From: Streptomyces sp. DH24
Lineage (GTDB): Bacteria; Actinomycetota; Actinomycetes; Streptomycetales; Streptomycetaceae
DNA length: 64,000 bases
Assembly: GCF_029813775.1 (NCBI RefSeq)
Contig: NZ_JARVKW010000037.1
Coordinates: 1 to 64,000 of the forward strand
Reading direction: 5' to 3'
The position numbers were made by a program, and so were the translations under genes. The notes beneath the pieces are model-generated. The model was not told the DNA's origin and did not search any database. It worked only from the letters and a program-made list of their open reading frames with translations. Numbering within the stretch: the stretch's first letter is position 1; each line of letters begins with the position of its first letter. Below are positions 10,335 to 19,044 of this stretch, piece by piece.

Positions 10335-10651
10335 GGGTGAGTTGTCGACGCGGGCGGGCTCCGTCACGCGCGTCGGCCGGGAGGTTCCCCTGAACGGCCC
10401 GGACCCGTCGCGGGACGGCGCGCCCGGATGCCGTCCCGCTGCCCCGGTCCCCGGCCCGCCGACCGGGCGTCCGCCGTGCGCTCCGGGACCGCCGCCGACG
10501 GCGCGGCGGCGCGCGCCCCCGGCGCGAACGCGAGCGCGCACGCCGGAAGGGCCGCGTCGGCGCCGGTCACGGCAGGGTGCCGGCCGACCCCGCCCGCACC
10601 GCTCGGTTACCGTCCAGTAAGCTCCGGCGGCAGGTCGTCAGAGGAGGCACC
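10335..10651. other. Divergent spacer, ligase / DoxX-like
   Basis: About 315 bases, very GC-rich. The frames reading through it are arginine/glycine/alanine-rich shadows. It should contain the ligase promoter and the DoxX-peroxiredoxin promoter, but no clear motif was seen. Confidence 0.45.
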
Positions 10652-11032
10652 GTGCCACGGTCCGAACGCTCGCCCCTGCTGCTCGCCGGTCTGCTGGCCG
10701 CCGCGGGCGCCGCCCACTTCGCGTCACCGCGCCAGTTCGACGCGATCGTGCCGCGCGCCCTGCCCGGTTCGCCCAGGACCTGGACGTACGTCAGCGGCGC
10801 CGCCGAACTCGCCCTCGCCGCCGGGGTGGCCCTGCCCAGCACCCGGCGCAGGGCGGCGCTGGCCACGGCCGCGTTCTTCGTGGGCGTCTTCCCGGCGAAC
10901 GTGAAGATGGCCGCCGACTGGCGGCATCGCCCCGCGCCGCAGAAGGCCGTGGCCGTCGGACGGCTGCCCCTGCAACTGCCGCTCGTGCTGTGGGCCCGTG
11001 CCGTCGCCAGGAACGCGGAGGACGCGCGATGA
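10652..11032 (+). CDS. DoxX-like small membrane protein
   Basis: A 126-residue integral membrane protein with three to four hydrophobic segments: residues 7-20 (PLLLAGLLAAAGAAHF), 45-62 (YVSGAAELALAAGVAL), 70-84 (ALATAAFFVGVFPAN) and 100-118 (RLPLQLPLVLWARAV). This follows the DoxX pattern including 'GAAELALAAGVAL' and 'FPANVKMA'. DoxX proteins take part in thiol/redox homeostasis in other actinobacteria. GTG at 10652 follows GGAGGCACC. Its stop overlaps the ATG of the peroxiredoxin (ATGA), which supports a joint antioxidant role. Confidence 0.75.
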   Translation: MPRSERSPLLLAGLLAAAGAAHFASPRQFDAIVPRALPGSPRTWTYVSGAAELALAAGVALPSTRRRAALATAAFFVGVFPANVKMAADWRHRPAPQKAVAVGRLPLQLPLVLWARAVARNAEDAR

Positions 11033-11511
11033 CCGCCACCGTACGGATCGGCGACACCGTCGAGGACTTCTCCCTGCCGGACGAGACGGGCCGGACGCGC
11101 ACCCTGTCCGGGCTCCTCGCCGACGGACCGGTGGTGCTGTTCTTCTACCCCGCCGCCATGACCCCCGGCTGCACGGCCGAGGCCTGCCACTTCCGCGACC
11201 TGGCCGCCGAGTTCGCCGCGGCGGGCGCGCGGCCCGTCGGCATCAGCGGCGACCCCGTCGACCGGCAGCGGGAGTTCGCCGGACGGCACACCCTCGGCAT
11301 GCCGCTGCTGTCCGACACCGACGGCGCGGTCCGCGAACGGTTCGGCGTGAAGCGGGGGTTCTCCCTCGCGCCGACCAAACGCGTCACCTTCGTCGTCGCG
11401 CAGGACCGCACCGTCCTGGAGGTCGTCCGCAGCGAACTGCGCATGAACACCCACGCGGACCGTGCCCTCGCCGCGCTGCGCGCCCACCGGGGGCGGTCAC
11501 CCGCGTCCTGA
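11029..11511 (+). CDS. Peroxiredoxin (Bcp/AhpC-TSA type)
   Basis: A 160-residue thioredoxin-fold peroxidase reducing hydroperoxides. The peroxidatic cysteine is C48 in PAAMTPGCTAEAC, with a second cysteine five residues on (C53), as in Bcp enzymes that form an intramolecular disulphide. The conserved FYP motif and GISGDPVDRQREFAG follow. It is coupled by a four-base overlap to the DoxX-like gene. The electron donor is presumably thioredoxin (family knowledge). Confidence 0.88.
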   Translation: MTATVRIGDTVEDFSLPDETGRTRTLSGLLADGPVVLFFYPAAMTPGCTAEACHFRDLAAEFAAAGARPVGISGDPVDRQREFAGRHTLGMPLLSDTDGAVRERFGVKRGFSLAPTKRVTFVVAQDRTVLEVVRSELRMNTHADRALAALRAHRGRSPAS

Positions 11512-11523
11512 ACCGGGCGCGGC

Positions 11524-12147
11524 TCATTCGCCGGCACCGTCCGCGGTGACCTGCGCCAGGGTGCGGCCGCTGCGGACCGAGCGCGCCCGGCGCGGGTCCG
11601 GTGTGCCCGCTCCGCGGGAGGTGCCGCCGCCCGCCGTCTTCACCAGCAGCCACGCCTCCTCCTCGCCGGCGGAGCCCGTTCCGCCGCGGAAGCGGGTGAG
11701 GGCGTAGTCGCCGCGCAGCTTCGAGCCGTTCAGACGGAACCTGGCGTGACCGTGCTCCAGGGACTCGCCGAAGTCGACGCGGCGGCCCTTCCGGTCGTGG
11801 CTCAGCGGCTCGTACGTGCCGCGGTCCCAGACGATGACGGCCCCGCCGCCGTACTCGCCGCGCGGGATCACACCCTCGAACTCCTCGTACTCCAGCGGAT
11901 GGTCCTCGGTCGGAACGGCGAGCCGCTTGTCCGAGGGATTCCCCGACGGCCCCTTCGGGACCGACCACGACTTCAGGACGTCGCCGACCTGGAGCCGGAA
12001 GTCGAAGTGCAGGGTGCTCGCGTCGTGGATCTGCACGACGAACCGGGGCCGGTCCGCAGCCGCGTCCCCGGTCCCGCCCCCGGGTTCGCCGGTCCGTCCG
12101 AAGTCCCGCTTGCCGTGGTAGTCCCGCAGCCGGTCCCGCTCGCTCAC
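11524..12147 (-). CDS. LigD-type 3'-phosphoesterase domain protein
   Basis: A 207-residue stand-alone version of the LigD phosphoesterase (PE) domain that trims 3' ribonucleotides and phosphates at DNA breaks. Conserved stretches are FVVQIHDASTLHFDFRL (catalytic His/Asp), SWSVPKGPS, VPTEDHPLEYEEFEGVIP, YGGGAVIVWDRGTYEP and GHARFRLNGSKLRGDYALTR. A basic, flexible C-terminal tail follows. GTG at 12147 follows GGGGCGG. With the separate ligase 1.2 kb away on the same strand it reconstitutes two of the three LigD domains. The polymerase domain and Ku are not in the window. Confidence 0.88.
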   Translation of the reverse strand: MSERDRLRDYHGKRDFGRTGEPGGGTGDAAADRPRFVVQIHDASTLHFDFRLQVGDVLKSWSVPKGPSGNPSDKRLAVPTEDHPLEYEEFEGVIPRGEYGGGAVIVWDRGTYEPLSHDRKGRRVDFGESLEHGHARFRLNGSKLRGDYALTRFRGGTGSAGEEEAWLLVKTAGGGTSRGAGTPDPRRARSVRSGRTLAQVTADGAGE

Positions 12148-12238
12148 CTGCCGCCCCTTCCCGGTGCCCCGCTCCGCGAGGCCGCCGGGGAGCCGGGTAC
12201 CCCGCGCCGTCCGACGCGCACCACCGGCGCGGGCCGGC

Positions 12239-13069
12239 TCAGAACTCCTCGTGCCGCTCCGGGTCCCCGCCCAGGCGCCGGTGGGCACGGTCGGACACGG
12301 CCCGCATCTCCTCGTCGGTCAGCTCGAAGCCGAACACGTCCAGGTTCTCGCGCTGCCGCTCGGGGCTCGCCGACTTCGGGATGGGCAGCGCCCCGAGCTG
12401 GACGTGCCAGCGCAGCACGACCTGGCCCGGCGTGACCCCGTGGGCGCCGGCGACCGCCACGAGCGCGGGGTCCGACAGCAGCTCCGACCCGCGGCCCAGC
12501 GGGCTCCAGCTCTCCGTGACGATGCCCTTGCCGGCGTGGTGGGCGCGCAGCTTCTCCTGCGGGAACAGGGGGTGCAGCTCGATCTGGTTGACGGACGGCA
12601 GCACCCCCGTCTCGCGCTCCAGCCGGTCGATGTGCTCGGGCGTGAAGTTCGAGACGCCGATCGAGCGCACCAGGCCCTCCGCGCGGAGCTCGACCATGGC
12701 CCGCCACGAGTCGACGTACTTGTCCACGCGCGGCAGCGGCCAGTGGATCAGGTACAGGTCGACGTACTCCAGGCCGAGGCGGCGGCGGGACTCCTCGAAG
12801 GAGGCGATGGTCTCCTCGTAGCCGTGGTGCCGGCCCGGGAGTTTCGTCGTCACGACGATCTCCTCGCGGGGCACGCCGCTGCGGGCGACCGCGCGGCCGA
12901 CGCCGGTCTCGTTGCGGTAGTTCGTCGCCGTGTCGAGGAGGCGGTAGCCGCTCTCCAGGCCGGAGAGCACCGCCCGCTCCGCACCGTCGTCGTCCAGCGG
13001 CCAGGTGCCGAGGCCCAGGGCGGGGATCGTCGTGCCGTCGTTGAGGGTGTGCGCCGGGATGCTGAGCAC
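12239..13069 (-). CDS. Aldo/keto reductase
   Basis: A 276-residue NADPH-dependent oxidoreductase with the AKR barrel. Catalytic residues are visible as D (RLLDTATNYRNE, Asp-Tyr pair), K (VVTTKLPG) and H (YLIHWPLP); SIGVSNF and QIELHPLF follow. The C-terminal cofactor site IPKSASPERQRENLDVF is intact. Closest in pattern to 2,5-diketo-D-gluconate-reductase-like AKR5 enzymes; the true substrate is unknown. GTG start follows GGGAAGGTC. Confidence 0.9.
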   Translation of the reverse strand: MLSIPAHTLNDGTTIPALGLGTWPLDDDGAERAVLSGLESGYRLLDTATNYRNETGVGRAVARSGVPREEIVVTTKLPGRHHGYEETIASFEESRRRLGLEYVDLYLIHWPLPRVDKYVDSWRAMVELRAEGLVRSIGVSNFTPEHIDRLERETGVLPSVNQIELHPLFPQEKLRAHHAGKGIVTESWSPLGRGSELLSDPALVAVAGAHGVTPGQVVLRWHVQLGALPIPKSASPERQRENLDVFGFELTDEEMRAVSDRAHRRLGGDPERHEEF

Positions 13070-13235
13070 GGTGGGACCTTCCCGTTGACTGCGTCGTACA
13101 CCCAGTATGGGAGGCGGGGGCGGGTTCCGCCGGGGCGCGCGGCGAGGCCCTGTCGCCAGGCCCGCCGGACACTGCCACGATCATGGGAGACCGGCCCGAG
13201 GGGAGCCGGCGGACCACCGACGGAAGCGAGCCCGC

Positions 13236-14213
13236 ATGACGACGGACAGGAGCACCGTGGCCGAACACCAGCGGCCGGACGCGCACATCGAGGTGAGACC
13301 CGCCGCCGGGCACATCGGGGCCGAGATCACCGGCGTCGACCTGGCCGGGCACCTCGACGACACTGCGGTCACCGCGATCCGGGCGGCGCTGCTGCGATGG
13401 AAGGTGCTGTTCTTCCGGGACCAGCGCCTGGACCACGCCGGACACGTGGCCCTCGCGCGCCGGTTCGGCGAACCGGTCGTCCTCGCCCGGCGCGGCACGG
13501 CGTCCCCGGCCGACTTCCCGGAGATCGAGACGACCGCCGACCGGCTGGAGCTGGGCGGCCGGTTCGGCATGGAGCACGACGAGTGGCTGCGGCGCCGCCG
13601 CCACACCCTGCTGCGCGGCTGGCACTGCGACCACGGCGCCCGCGTCGACCCGCCCGCCGCGACCATCCTGCGCGCCGAGACCGTCCCGCCCTACGGCGGC
13701 GACACCACCTGGTCCAACCTGGCCGCCGCCTACGCCGGACTGTCCGCGCCCGTGCGGGAGTTCGCCGACGGGCTGCGGGCCGAGCACCGGCTCGGCGTCG
13801 GCTACCAGCCCCGCCCCGGCGACGACGCGTACGTCCGCCATCTCCTGGACCACCAGGTCGCCTCGGTGCACCCGCTGGTGCGCGTCCACCCGGAGACGGG
13901 GGAGCGCGTCCTGTTCGTCAACGGCTACTACGTCGAGCAGATCACCGGCCTGTCCCGCGCGGAGAGCCGCGCCGTACTGGACATGCTGCTGGAGCAGGCG
14001 ACCCGCCCCGAGTACACGGTCAGGTTCCGCTGGGAGCCCGGCAGCGTCGCCTTCTGGGACAACCGGGCCACCATCCACCTGGCCCCGAGCGACACCGCCC
14101 ACCTCGACCACCCGCGCATCATGCACCGGGTGATGCTCGCCGGCGACGTGCCCGTCGGCCCGGACGGCAGGCCGTCGGAGCCGGTCACCGGGACCGAACC
14201 CGGCCGCTGGTGA
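13236..14213 (+). CDS. TauD/TfdA-family alpha-ketoglutarate dioxygenase
   Basis: A 325-residue Fe(II)/2-oxoglutarate dioxygenase. The family start VRPAAGHIGAEITGVDLAG, the iron ligands HxD (WHCDHG, near residue 130) and distal His (RIMHRVML, near residue 298), plus the oxoglutarate Arg downstream, are present. The substrate may be a sulfonate, aryloxyalkanoate or amino-acid derivative; no neighbouring transporter helps decide. ATG at 13236 has a modest GGAAGCGAG site. It is divergent from the aldo/keto reductase and ends before a strong hairpin. Confidence 0.87.
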   Translation: MTTDRSTVAEHQRPDAHIEVRPAAGHIGAEITGVDLAGHLDDTAVTAIRAALLRWKVLFFRDQRLDHAGHVALARRFGEPVVLARRGTASPADFPEIETTADRLELGGRFGMEHDEWLRRRRHTLLRGWHCDHGARVDPPAATILRAETVPPYGGDTTWSNLAAAYAGLSAPVREFADGLRAEHRLGVGYQPRPGDDAYVRHLLDHQVASVHPLVRVHPETGERVLFVNGYYVEQITGLSRAESRAVLDMLLEQATRPEYTVRFRWEPGSVAFWDNRATIHLAPSDTAHLDHPRIMHRVMLAGDVPVGPDGRPSEPVTGTEPGRW

Positions 14214-14264
14214 CCGGCGGAGCGGCCGGGCCGGAGCGCCGGGTCACTCGTCGTTGTCCTGCCG

Positions 14265-14288
14265 ACGCCCCGCCCTCGGGCGGGGCGT
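14265..14288. terminator. Terminator hairpin after the dioxygenase
   Basis: Perfect ten-base arms ACGCCCCGCC / GGCGGGGCGT around a CTCG tetraloop, between convergent genes ending at 14213 and 14398. Confidence 0.75.
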
Positions 14289-14397
14289 GCGGGCTGCTAG
14301 TTGGGTCGTTCCGTCCCACCACCAGCCTTACTCACGGGCGTCGGCCGTCAGCGGCTGGGACAAGCGCGCTCCTTTCCGGCCGGGCGGACACGGCCGC

Positions 14398-14889
14398 TCA
14401 CTCCGCGGTGGCCTGCGTGCGCGTCCAGGCGTACTGGAGCCAGTCCGCCATCGTCACGGCGGTCAGCCCGGCCGCCAGCAGCCGCGCGGCCCGCGGCGCG
14501 CAGGCGTACGTGCCGGTCAGCGCGCCCGCCACCCACACGGACGCGCAGAACGGGCAGGTCACCAGATCGCCGACGGCACGCCGCGCCTCACTGCCGCGGG
14601 GCTCGTCCGTGACCTCGTTCCCGGCGCCCTCTCCCACGCGGCGGGTGAACGGGGCCCGCAGGAAACCGGTCACCTTGTCCCTGGACAGCAGGCGCGACGC
14701 CTTGAACGTCGCCGTGCCGAGCAGAGCGACGTCCCACGGCGGTACCTGGTCGGGCAGCCGCAGCCCCCGGCGCCAGGCGGTCACGGTGAACAGGGCGGCA
14801 CCGGCCACGAAGGTGCCCGCGAGTGCCGCGTAGCCCTTCAGGGGGGCCTCGGCGTCGTCGTACTGGTTGTCGTGTTGCTGGTCAGGCAC
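14398..14889 (-). CDS. DUF1360 membrane protein
   Basis: A 163-residue protein of the DUF1360 family. Hydrophobic segments lie at about residues 18-38 (YAALAGTFVAGAALFTVTAW) and 115-135. The signature 'FKASRLLSRDKVTGFLRAPF' (residues 62-81) and 'LVTCPFCASVWVA' with a CxxC pair (residues 109-121) are conserved. Function unknown; related proteins occur near spore or stress genes. GTG at 14889 follows GGAAGGAGG. The N-terminal 15 residues are polar (QQHDNQYDD). Confidence 0.8.
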   Translation of the reverse strand: MPDQQHDNQYDDAEAPLKGYAALAGTFVAGAALFTVTAWRRGLRLPDQVPPWDVALLGTATFKASRLLSRDKVTGFLRAPFTRRVGEGAGNEVTDEPRGSEARRAVGDLVTCPFCASVWVAGALTGTYACAPRAARLLAAGLTAVTMADWLQYAWTRTQATAE

Positions 14890-14986
14890 GTCCTGGCCTC
14901 CTTCCGCGGCAGGCCGAGTGCCCCGTCGCACCGCCGCCACACGCGCCGCTCCCACGGGGCCGCGTCGTGCGGGCTCCGGCAGGCCG

Positions 14987-15742
14987 TCAGAAGGTGCGCT
15001 TGAGCAGGTCCAGCAGGGCCGTCCAGTGCCGCTCGTCCCCGTCCCGGTCGTACGCGGCGGTGTCGGCCTGCGTGAAGCCGTGGCGCGCCCCGGCGTACAC
15101 CTCGCAGCGGTGCCGTACGCCGGCCTCCGTGAGGGCGTTCTCCAGGCGCTCGATCTGCTCGGGTGGCAGCGACGGGTCGTCGTCCGCGTGCCCGAAGTAC
15201 AGCTCGGCGGTGATCCGGGGCGCGACCAGGTGCGGGCTGTCGGGCGCGTCCGGCGCGAGCTGCCCGCCGTGGAACCCGGCCGCCGCGGCGACCCGCTCCG
15301 GACAGGCGCCCGCGGTCAGCAGGGCGAGCCGCGCGCCCATGCAGTACCCGGTGAGCGCGACCGGCCCGTCGGCCGCCGCCGGGCAGTCGGCCAGCCACCG
15401 CAGGTAGGCGCCGGCGTCCCGCATGGCGAGCTCGGCCGTGAGGGACGCCATGACCGGGCGGAGCCGCTCGAAGATCTCCGGACGCGCCCCGGGATCGATG
15501 AAGTCGGGCAACTCGGTGGCCGGGGCGGGCCCGTGACGGTGGAAGAGGTTGGGCACCAGCACCGTGTACCCGGCCCCGGCCAGCCGGTCGGCCATGGACC
15601 TGAGCTGCGGACGCAGCCCGAAGGCGTCCATGTAGAGCAGCACCGCCGGGTGCGGTCCGCCGTCACCGGGGTGGGCCAGATACGCGTCGGCGGTGCCGTC
15701 GTCGGTGGGAATCCCTACGGCGGAGCCCTGTACGGCGGTCAT
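14987..15742 (-). CDS. Dienelactone hydrolase family protein
   Basis: A 251-residue alpha/beta hydrolase of the DLH type. The nucleophile elbow is G-Y-C-M-G-A near residue 124, with Asp in YFGHADDDPSL and His in AGARHGFTQ, so the Cys-Asp-His triad is complete. These enzymes open lactones (dienelactone) or act on related esters. ATG at 15742 has CCAGGA upstream. No aromatic-degradation genes adjoin it, so the physiological substrate is open. Confidence 0.87.
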   Translation of the reverse strand: MTAVQGSAVGIPTDDGTADAYLAHPGDGGPHPAVLLYMDAFGLRPQLRSMADRLAGAGYTVLVPNLFHRHGPAPATELPDFIDPGARPEIFERLRPVMASLTAELAMRDAGAYLRWLADCPAAADGPVALTGYCMGARLALLTAGACPERVAAAAGFHGGQLAPDAPDSPHLVAPRITAELYFGHADDDPSLPPEQIERLENALTEAGVRHRCEVYAGARHGFTQADTAAYDRDGDERHWTALLDLLKRTF

Positions 15743-15875
15743 GTCCTGGACTGCCTCTCTGCGGGGGGTGGGGCACGGGACCCGGCCCGGCGAGAGGGAC
15801 CGGATCACGGCCATCGTGACACGCGCAGCTCCGCCCGCGGCGCCCGCCCCTGCCCCCGCCTCCCTGGCCCGGGGC

Positions 15876-16496
15876 TCACTCGAAGCGGGAGGTGTCTCCC
15901 GCCCCGTGCCGGACGATCTCGGCCTCCCCGGAGGAGAAGTCCACGACCGTCGTCGGCTCGGTGCCGCACTCCCCGGAGTCGAGCACCGCGTCCAGTACGT
16001 GGTCCAGCCGGTCCTTGATCTCCCAGCCCTGCGTCATCGGCTCGTCCTCGCCGGGCAGCAACAGCGTGCTGGACAGCAGCGGTTCGCCCAGTTCGGCGAG
16101 GAGCGCCTGCGTCACGACGTGGTCGGGGATGCGTACGCCGACCGTCTTCTTCTTCGGGTGCTGGAGCATGCGCGGCACCTCCCGGGTCGCCGGGAGGATG
16201 AACGTGTAACTGCCCGGCGTGGAGGCCTTGATGAGGCGGAACACGTCGTTGTCGATCCGCACGAACTGGCCGAGCTGCGCGAAGTCCTGGCACACGAGGG
16301 TGAAGTGGTGCCGGTCGTCCAGCTGACGGATCGTCCGGATCCGGTCGATGCCGTCACGGCTGCCCAGCCGGCAGCCCAGCGCGTAACAGGAGTCCGTCGG
16401 GTACGCGACGAGCGCGTCGGAGCGGATGCCGTCCGCGACCTGGGCGATGGTGCGCGGCTGCGGGTTGTCGGGGTGCACGTCGTAGTACTTCGCCAT
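15876..16496 (-). CDS. YciO/Sua5/YrdC-family protein
   Basis: A 206-residue protein with the dsRNA/nucleotide-binding YrdC fold: AYPTDSCYALGCRLGSRDG, IRQLDDRHHFTLVCQDF, PGSYTFILPATREVPRML and VGVRIPDH. The sequence fits the YciO branch more than TsaC, because the canonical KxR/SxN tRNA-threonylcarbamoylation motifs are altered. It may act on tRNA or rRNA, but the exact role is unproven. Starts at the first ATG of the conserved frame. Confidence 0.85.
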   Translation of the reverse strand: MAKYYDVHPDNPQPRTIAQVADGIRSDALVAYPTDSCYALGCRLGSRDGIDRIRTIRQLDDRHHFTLVCQDFAQLGQFVRIDNDVFRLIKASTPGSYTFILPATREVPRMLQHPKKKTVGVRIPDHVVTQALLAELGEPLLSSTLLLPGEDEPMTQGWEIKDRLDHVLDAVLDSGECGTEPTTVVDFSSGEAEIVRHGAGDTSRFE

Positions 16497-16778
16497 CCGC
16501 CGAGCTTATGCCCCTCGCCGGACCGGGGCAGCGCAGGCCGGACGAACCCCGGCCGACGGGCGTCCCGGATCGTCGTCCGTGGCACTGCGGGGCCCGCGTC
16601 CGTGACCGTGCCGGGCCGGCCGGTCAAACCCGTCACGGGGCGCCGTCCCTGGCCGAAAAGCGCCGGTGGAGGGCCTGTCGGCCCCCGCATTGCCGCCCTC
16701 GCCGACGTCCGGTTCAGGCCACCCGTGAGGTAACGTCCGGACCGGGGGAGGCCGACGAGGAACGAGGAGAAGGCCGAC

Positions 16779-18311
16779 ATGGCGGGCCGAGAGGACGGCG
16801 GACGACCGACGGCGGCGGTGGACGGCGCGCCCGCGCCGTGGGCCGAGAAGCTGCTGGAACACCTGCGTCCGACCGGACGTGACATCGGCAGGGTCCTCGC
16901 CTGGCTCGCCGAGACCGTGGACGGTCCGGTGTGCCTGCGCGACGACACCGGCGCTCTCCTCGCCGGCACCCCGCTCACCCTCGACGAGAAACTCGTCGCG
17001 AACATCGTCACCGGCCGCATCGCCTCCGCCGCCTGGGAGGACCGGGGGGACCACATGCGCCTGGTGCGGGTGGAGCAACCCGGCTCCGCCCGGGCCGCCG
17101 TCCTCGCCGTCTCGCGCCGGGAGCCCTTCGACCGGCGGGCCTCCGACATCGTCACGCACACCGCGCAGGTGGTCGAGGTCCTGCTGCGGGCCCACGAGTC
17201 CACCGCGGCCGGACACCGGCTGGAACGCGCGACGTCCGACCTGCGGCTGGCCATCCTCCAGTTGCTGATGGTCGAGGACACCGTCTCGGCACGCCGCGTC
17301 GCCGCGGGCCTGTGGCCCGGCCTGCTCGACACGGAAACCGCCTGCGTGTACGTCGTGGAGAGCTGCACGGAGGAACGCGACCGGCTCGCCGCGGCCTGCC
17401 TGGAGGTGACGGGCGAGCACGCGCTCGTCGTGCGCTGTCCGGCCATGGACGGGCACGTCATCGTCGTCACCTCCCGCGAGAGCGTCGGCGGCGCGCTGCG
17501 CTCCCTGGTCGCCCGGCACCCGGACACCTTCCTCGGCGGCAGTGCCAGACAGCGCCTCGCCAACACCGCCGCCGCCTACGGACAGGCCGTCAGCGCCCTC
17601 GCCGTGGCCCGCTTCCGGCCCGACAAGACGGCCGTCTACGCCGAACGCACCCACCCGGAACGGCTGATGGACCCGGCCGCACTGCGCGACTGGACGCACC
17701 ACGTCCTGCGTCCGCTCGACGCGCTGCCGCACCACACCCGCGCCGAACTCCTCGCCACCACACGCCTGGGCCTGGAGTTCACGGCCGTCAGCACCGCCAG
17801 GATCCTCGGCGTCAGCCGCAACACCGTCCGCGCCCGCATGGAACGCGTGGAGGCCCTGCTGGGCATCGACTTCACCGACCTCACCGTCCGCGCCACCGTG
17901 CAGCTCGCCCTGAACACTCAGATCGCCCTGACCGAGACCGTCCCCGACGGCGCTGCCCCCGACGCGGACGGCGCCCGGCTCGGCGACCTGCTGGCCTCGC
18001 CCGCCGTGCGCAGCTGGGCGCGGGACCTGCTCGGCAAGCTGGACGACGACGCCCGGAACCTGCGCCGCACCCTGCGCACCTGGATCGCGGCCGGGGGCAA
18101 CGCCGAGCGGGCCGCGCAGACCCTCGGCGTCCACGCGCAGACCGTGCGCGAACACGTCCGCAGCGCGGAACCCGTCCTGGAGCACCAACTCCTCGCCGGC
18201 GGCGGCGACCTGTACGAAGTCGTCCTCGCCCATCTCGCCGTCGGCGACCTCGACCGGCCCGCACTGGGCGGGACGAAAACGGGCCATCCGGACTCACTTG
18301 TGCACGGCTGA
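16779..18311 (+). CDS. PucR-type transcriptional regulator with two helix-turn-helices
   Basis: A 510-residue regulator. The N-terminal half (residues 15-250) is a GAF-like/PucR sensory region (VDGPVCLRDDTGALLAG). A first HTH lies near residues 330-365 (STARILGVSRNTVRARMERVEALLG) and a second near 435-465 (NAERAAQTLGVHAQTVREHVRSAEPVL). PucR/CdaR proteins typically carry one C-terminal HTH_30, so two is notable. ATG at 16779 follows AGGAGAAGG. No obvious co-operonic target; it likely responds to a small molecule. Confidence 0.8.
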   Translation: MAGREDGGRPTAAVDGAPAPWAEKLLEHLRPTGRDIGRVLAWLAETVDGPVCLRDDTGALLAGTPLTLDEKLVANIVTGRIASAAWEDRGDHMRLVRVEQPGSARAAVLAVSRREPFDRRASDIVTHTAQVVEVLLRAHESTAAGHRLERATSDLRLAILQLLMVEDTVSARRVAAGLWPGLLDTETACVYVVESCTEERDRLAAACLEVTGEHALVVRCPAMDGHVIVVTSRESVGGALRSLVARHPDTFLGGSARQRLANTAAAYGQAVSALAVARFRPDKTAVYAERTHPERLMDPAALRDWTHHVLRPLDALPHHTRAELLATTRLGLEFTAVSTARILGVSRNTVRARMERVEALLGIDFTDLTVRATVQLALNTQIALTETVPDGAAPDADGARLGDLLASPAVRSWARDLLGKLDDDARNLRRTLRTWIAAGGNAERAAQTLGVHAQTVREHVRSAEPVLEHQLLAGGGDLYEVVLAHLAVGDLDRPALGGTKTGHPDSLVHG

Positions 18312-18740
18312 GTGCCGACGGGCGTGCAGCGGGCACCGACGCGATTCACAACCCCTCCGCCCGGCACGTAGGTTCATCGAGCCGGGGGCACGACCGGAAC
18401 GGGGGACCGGTCGCGCCCCGCGGCCCTCCTCCTCGCCCGCGCGGTCGGCCGCGCGGCCCCACCGAGATCTCCCGGATCTCCCGCGAGCCGGACGTGACGA
18501 ACGACCACGGCTGCCGCTGCGCGCACCCGCACCCACCGTGACCGACCCGCCCCGCCCTGTTAACGGGGGCCTCCTTGCGCATCCTCCGGCCTGTCTCTGT
18601 TTCCGGGACGGCCCATCTCCCGGCAGGTGGGAACGAGGTTGTGTGCCCGGCGGGAGGCCGGGTACCCGGCCCGCGCCGACGGGTCCGCCCACCCGCGGGG
18701 ACCCGGCACGACAACCACGAAGCAGATGGAGGAGGCCCGC
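18312..18740. other. Leader/intergenic region before the small helical protein
   Basis: About 430 bases with no supported gene. It contains a sigma-B-type promoter at 18641-18665. Confidence 0.5.
18641..18665 (+). promoter_or_regulatory. Sigma-B-type promoter for the gene at 18741
   Basis: GTGT (18641-18644), 15 bases, GGGTAC (18660-18665), matching GNNT-N14-16-GGGTAC/T. Start point near 18672, leader about 70 bases. Confidence 0.5.
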
Positions 18741-18977
18741 ATGACCAGTGGCGGCGAGACCGGAGGCGTGACCGGTACGCAGGACAAGGACTACAACCTG
18801 ATCTGGTACGTGGAGGCGTGCCTCAGCAACGCGCTGCGCCTGGAGAGCTACATCGAGGACGCGGAGCGCGCCAAGGACACCGAGGTCGCCGACCTGTTCC
18901 GCAAGGCCCAGGCGGACAGCCGCAAGGGCGCCGAGCTGGGCAAGAAGCTGCTGCGCGCACGCCTCGACGGCGGCTGA
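18741..18977 (+). CDS. Small conserved helical protein
   Basis: A 78-residue acidic/basic amphipathic protein (core DYNLIWYVEACLSNALRLE, then ADLFRKAQADSRKGAELGKKLL), predicted all-helical and cytoplasmic. I recall near-identical small proteins in many streptomycetes but no function. ATG at 18741 follows GATGGAGGAGG. A stress-type promoter is upstream and a perfect terminator follows, so it is a single-gene unit probably induced by stress. Confidence 0.82.
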   Translation: MTSGGETGGVTGTQDKDYNLIWYVEACLSNALRLESYIEDAERAKDTEVADLFRKAQADSRKGAELGKKLLRARLDGG

Positions 18978-18992
18978 CGACACGTCACCCGC

Positions 18993-19027
18993 AAGGCCCG
19001 GACCCCTGTGACCAGGGGCCGGGCCTT
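18993..19027 (+). terminator. Rho-independent-type terminator
   Basis: Outer arms AAGGCCCGG / CCGGGCCTT and inner CCCCTG / CAGGGG with one bulged A (19002) and a four-base loop, 16 bases after the stop of the gene at 18741. Confidence 0.8.
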
Positions 19028-19044
19028 CGTCGTGCGGGGCGCCG

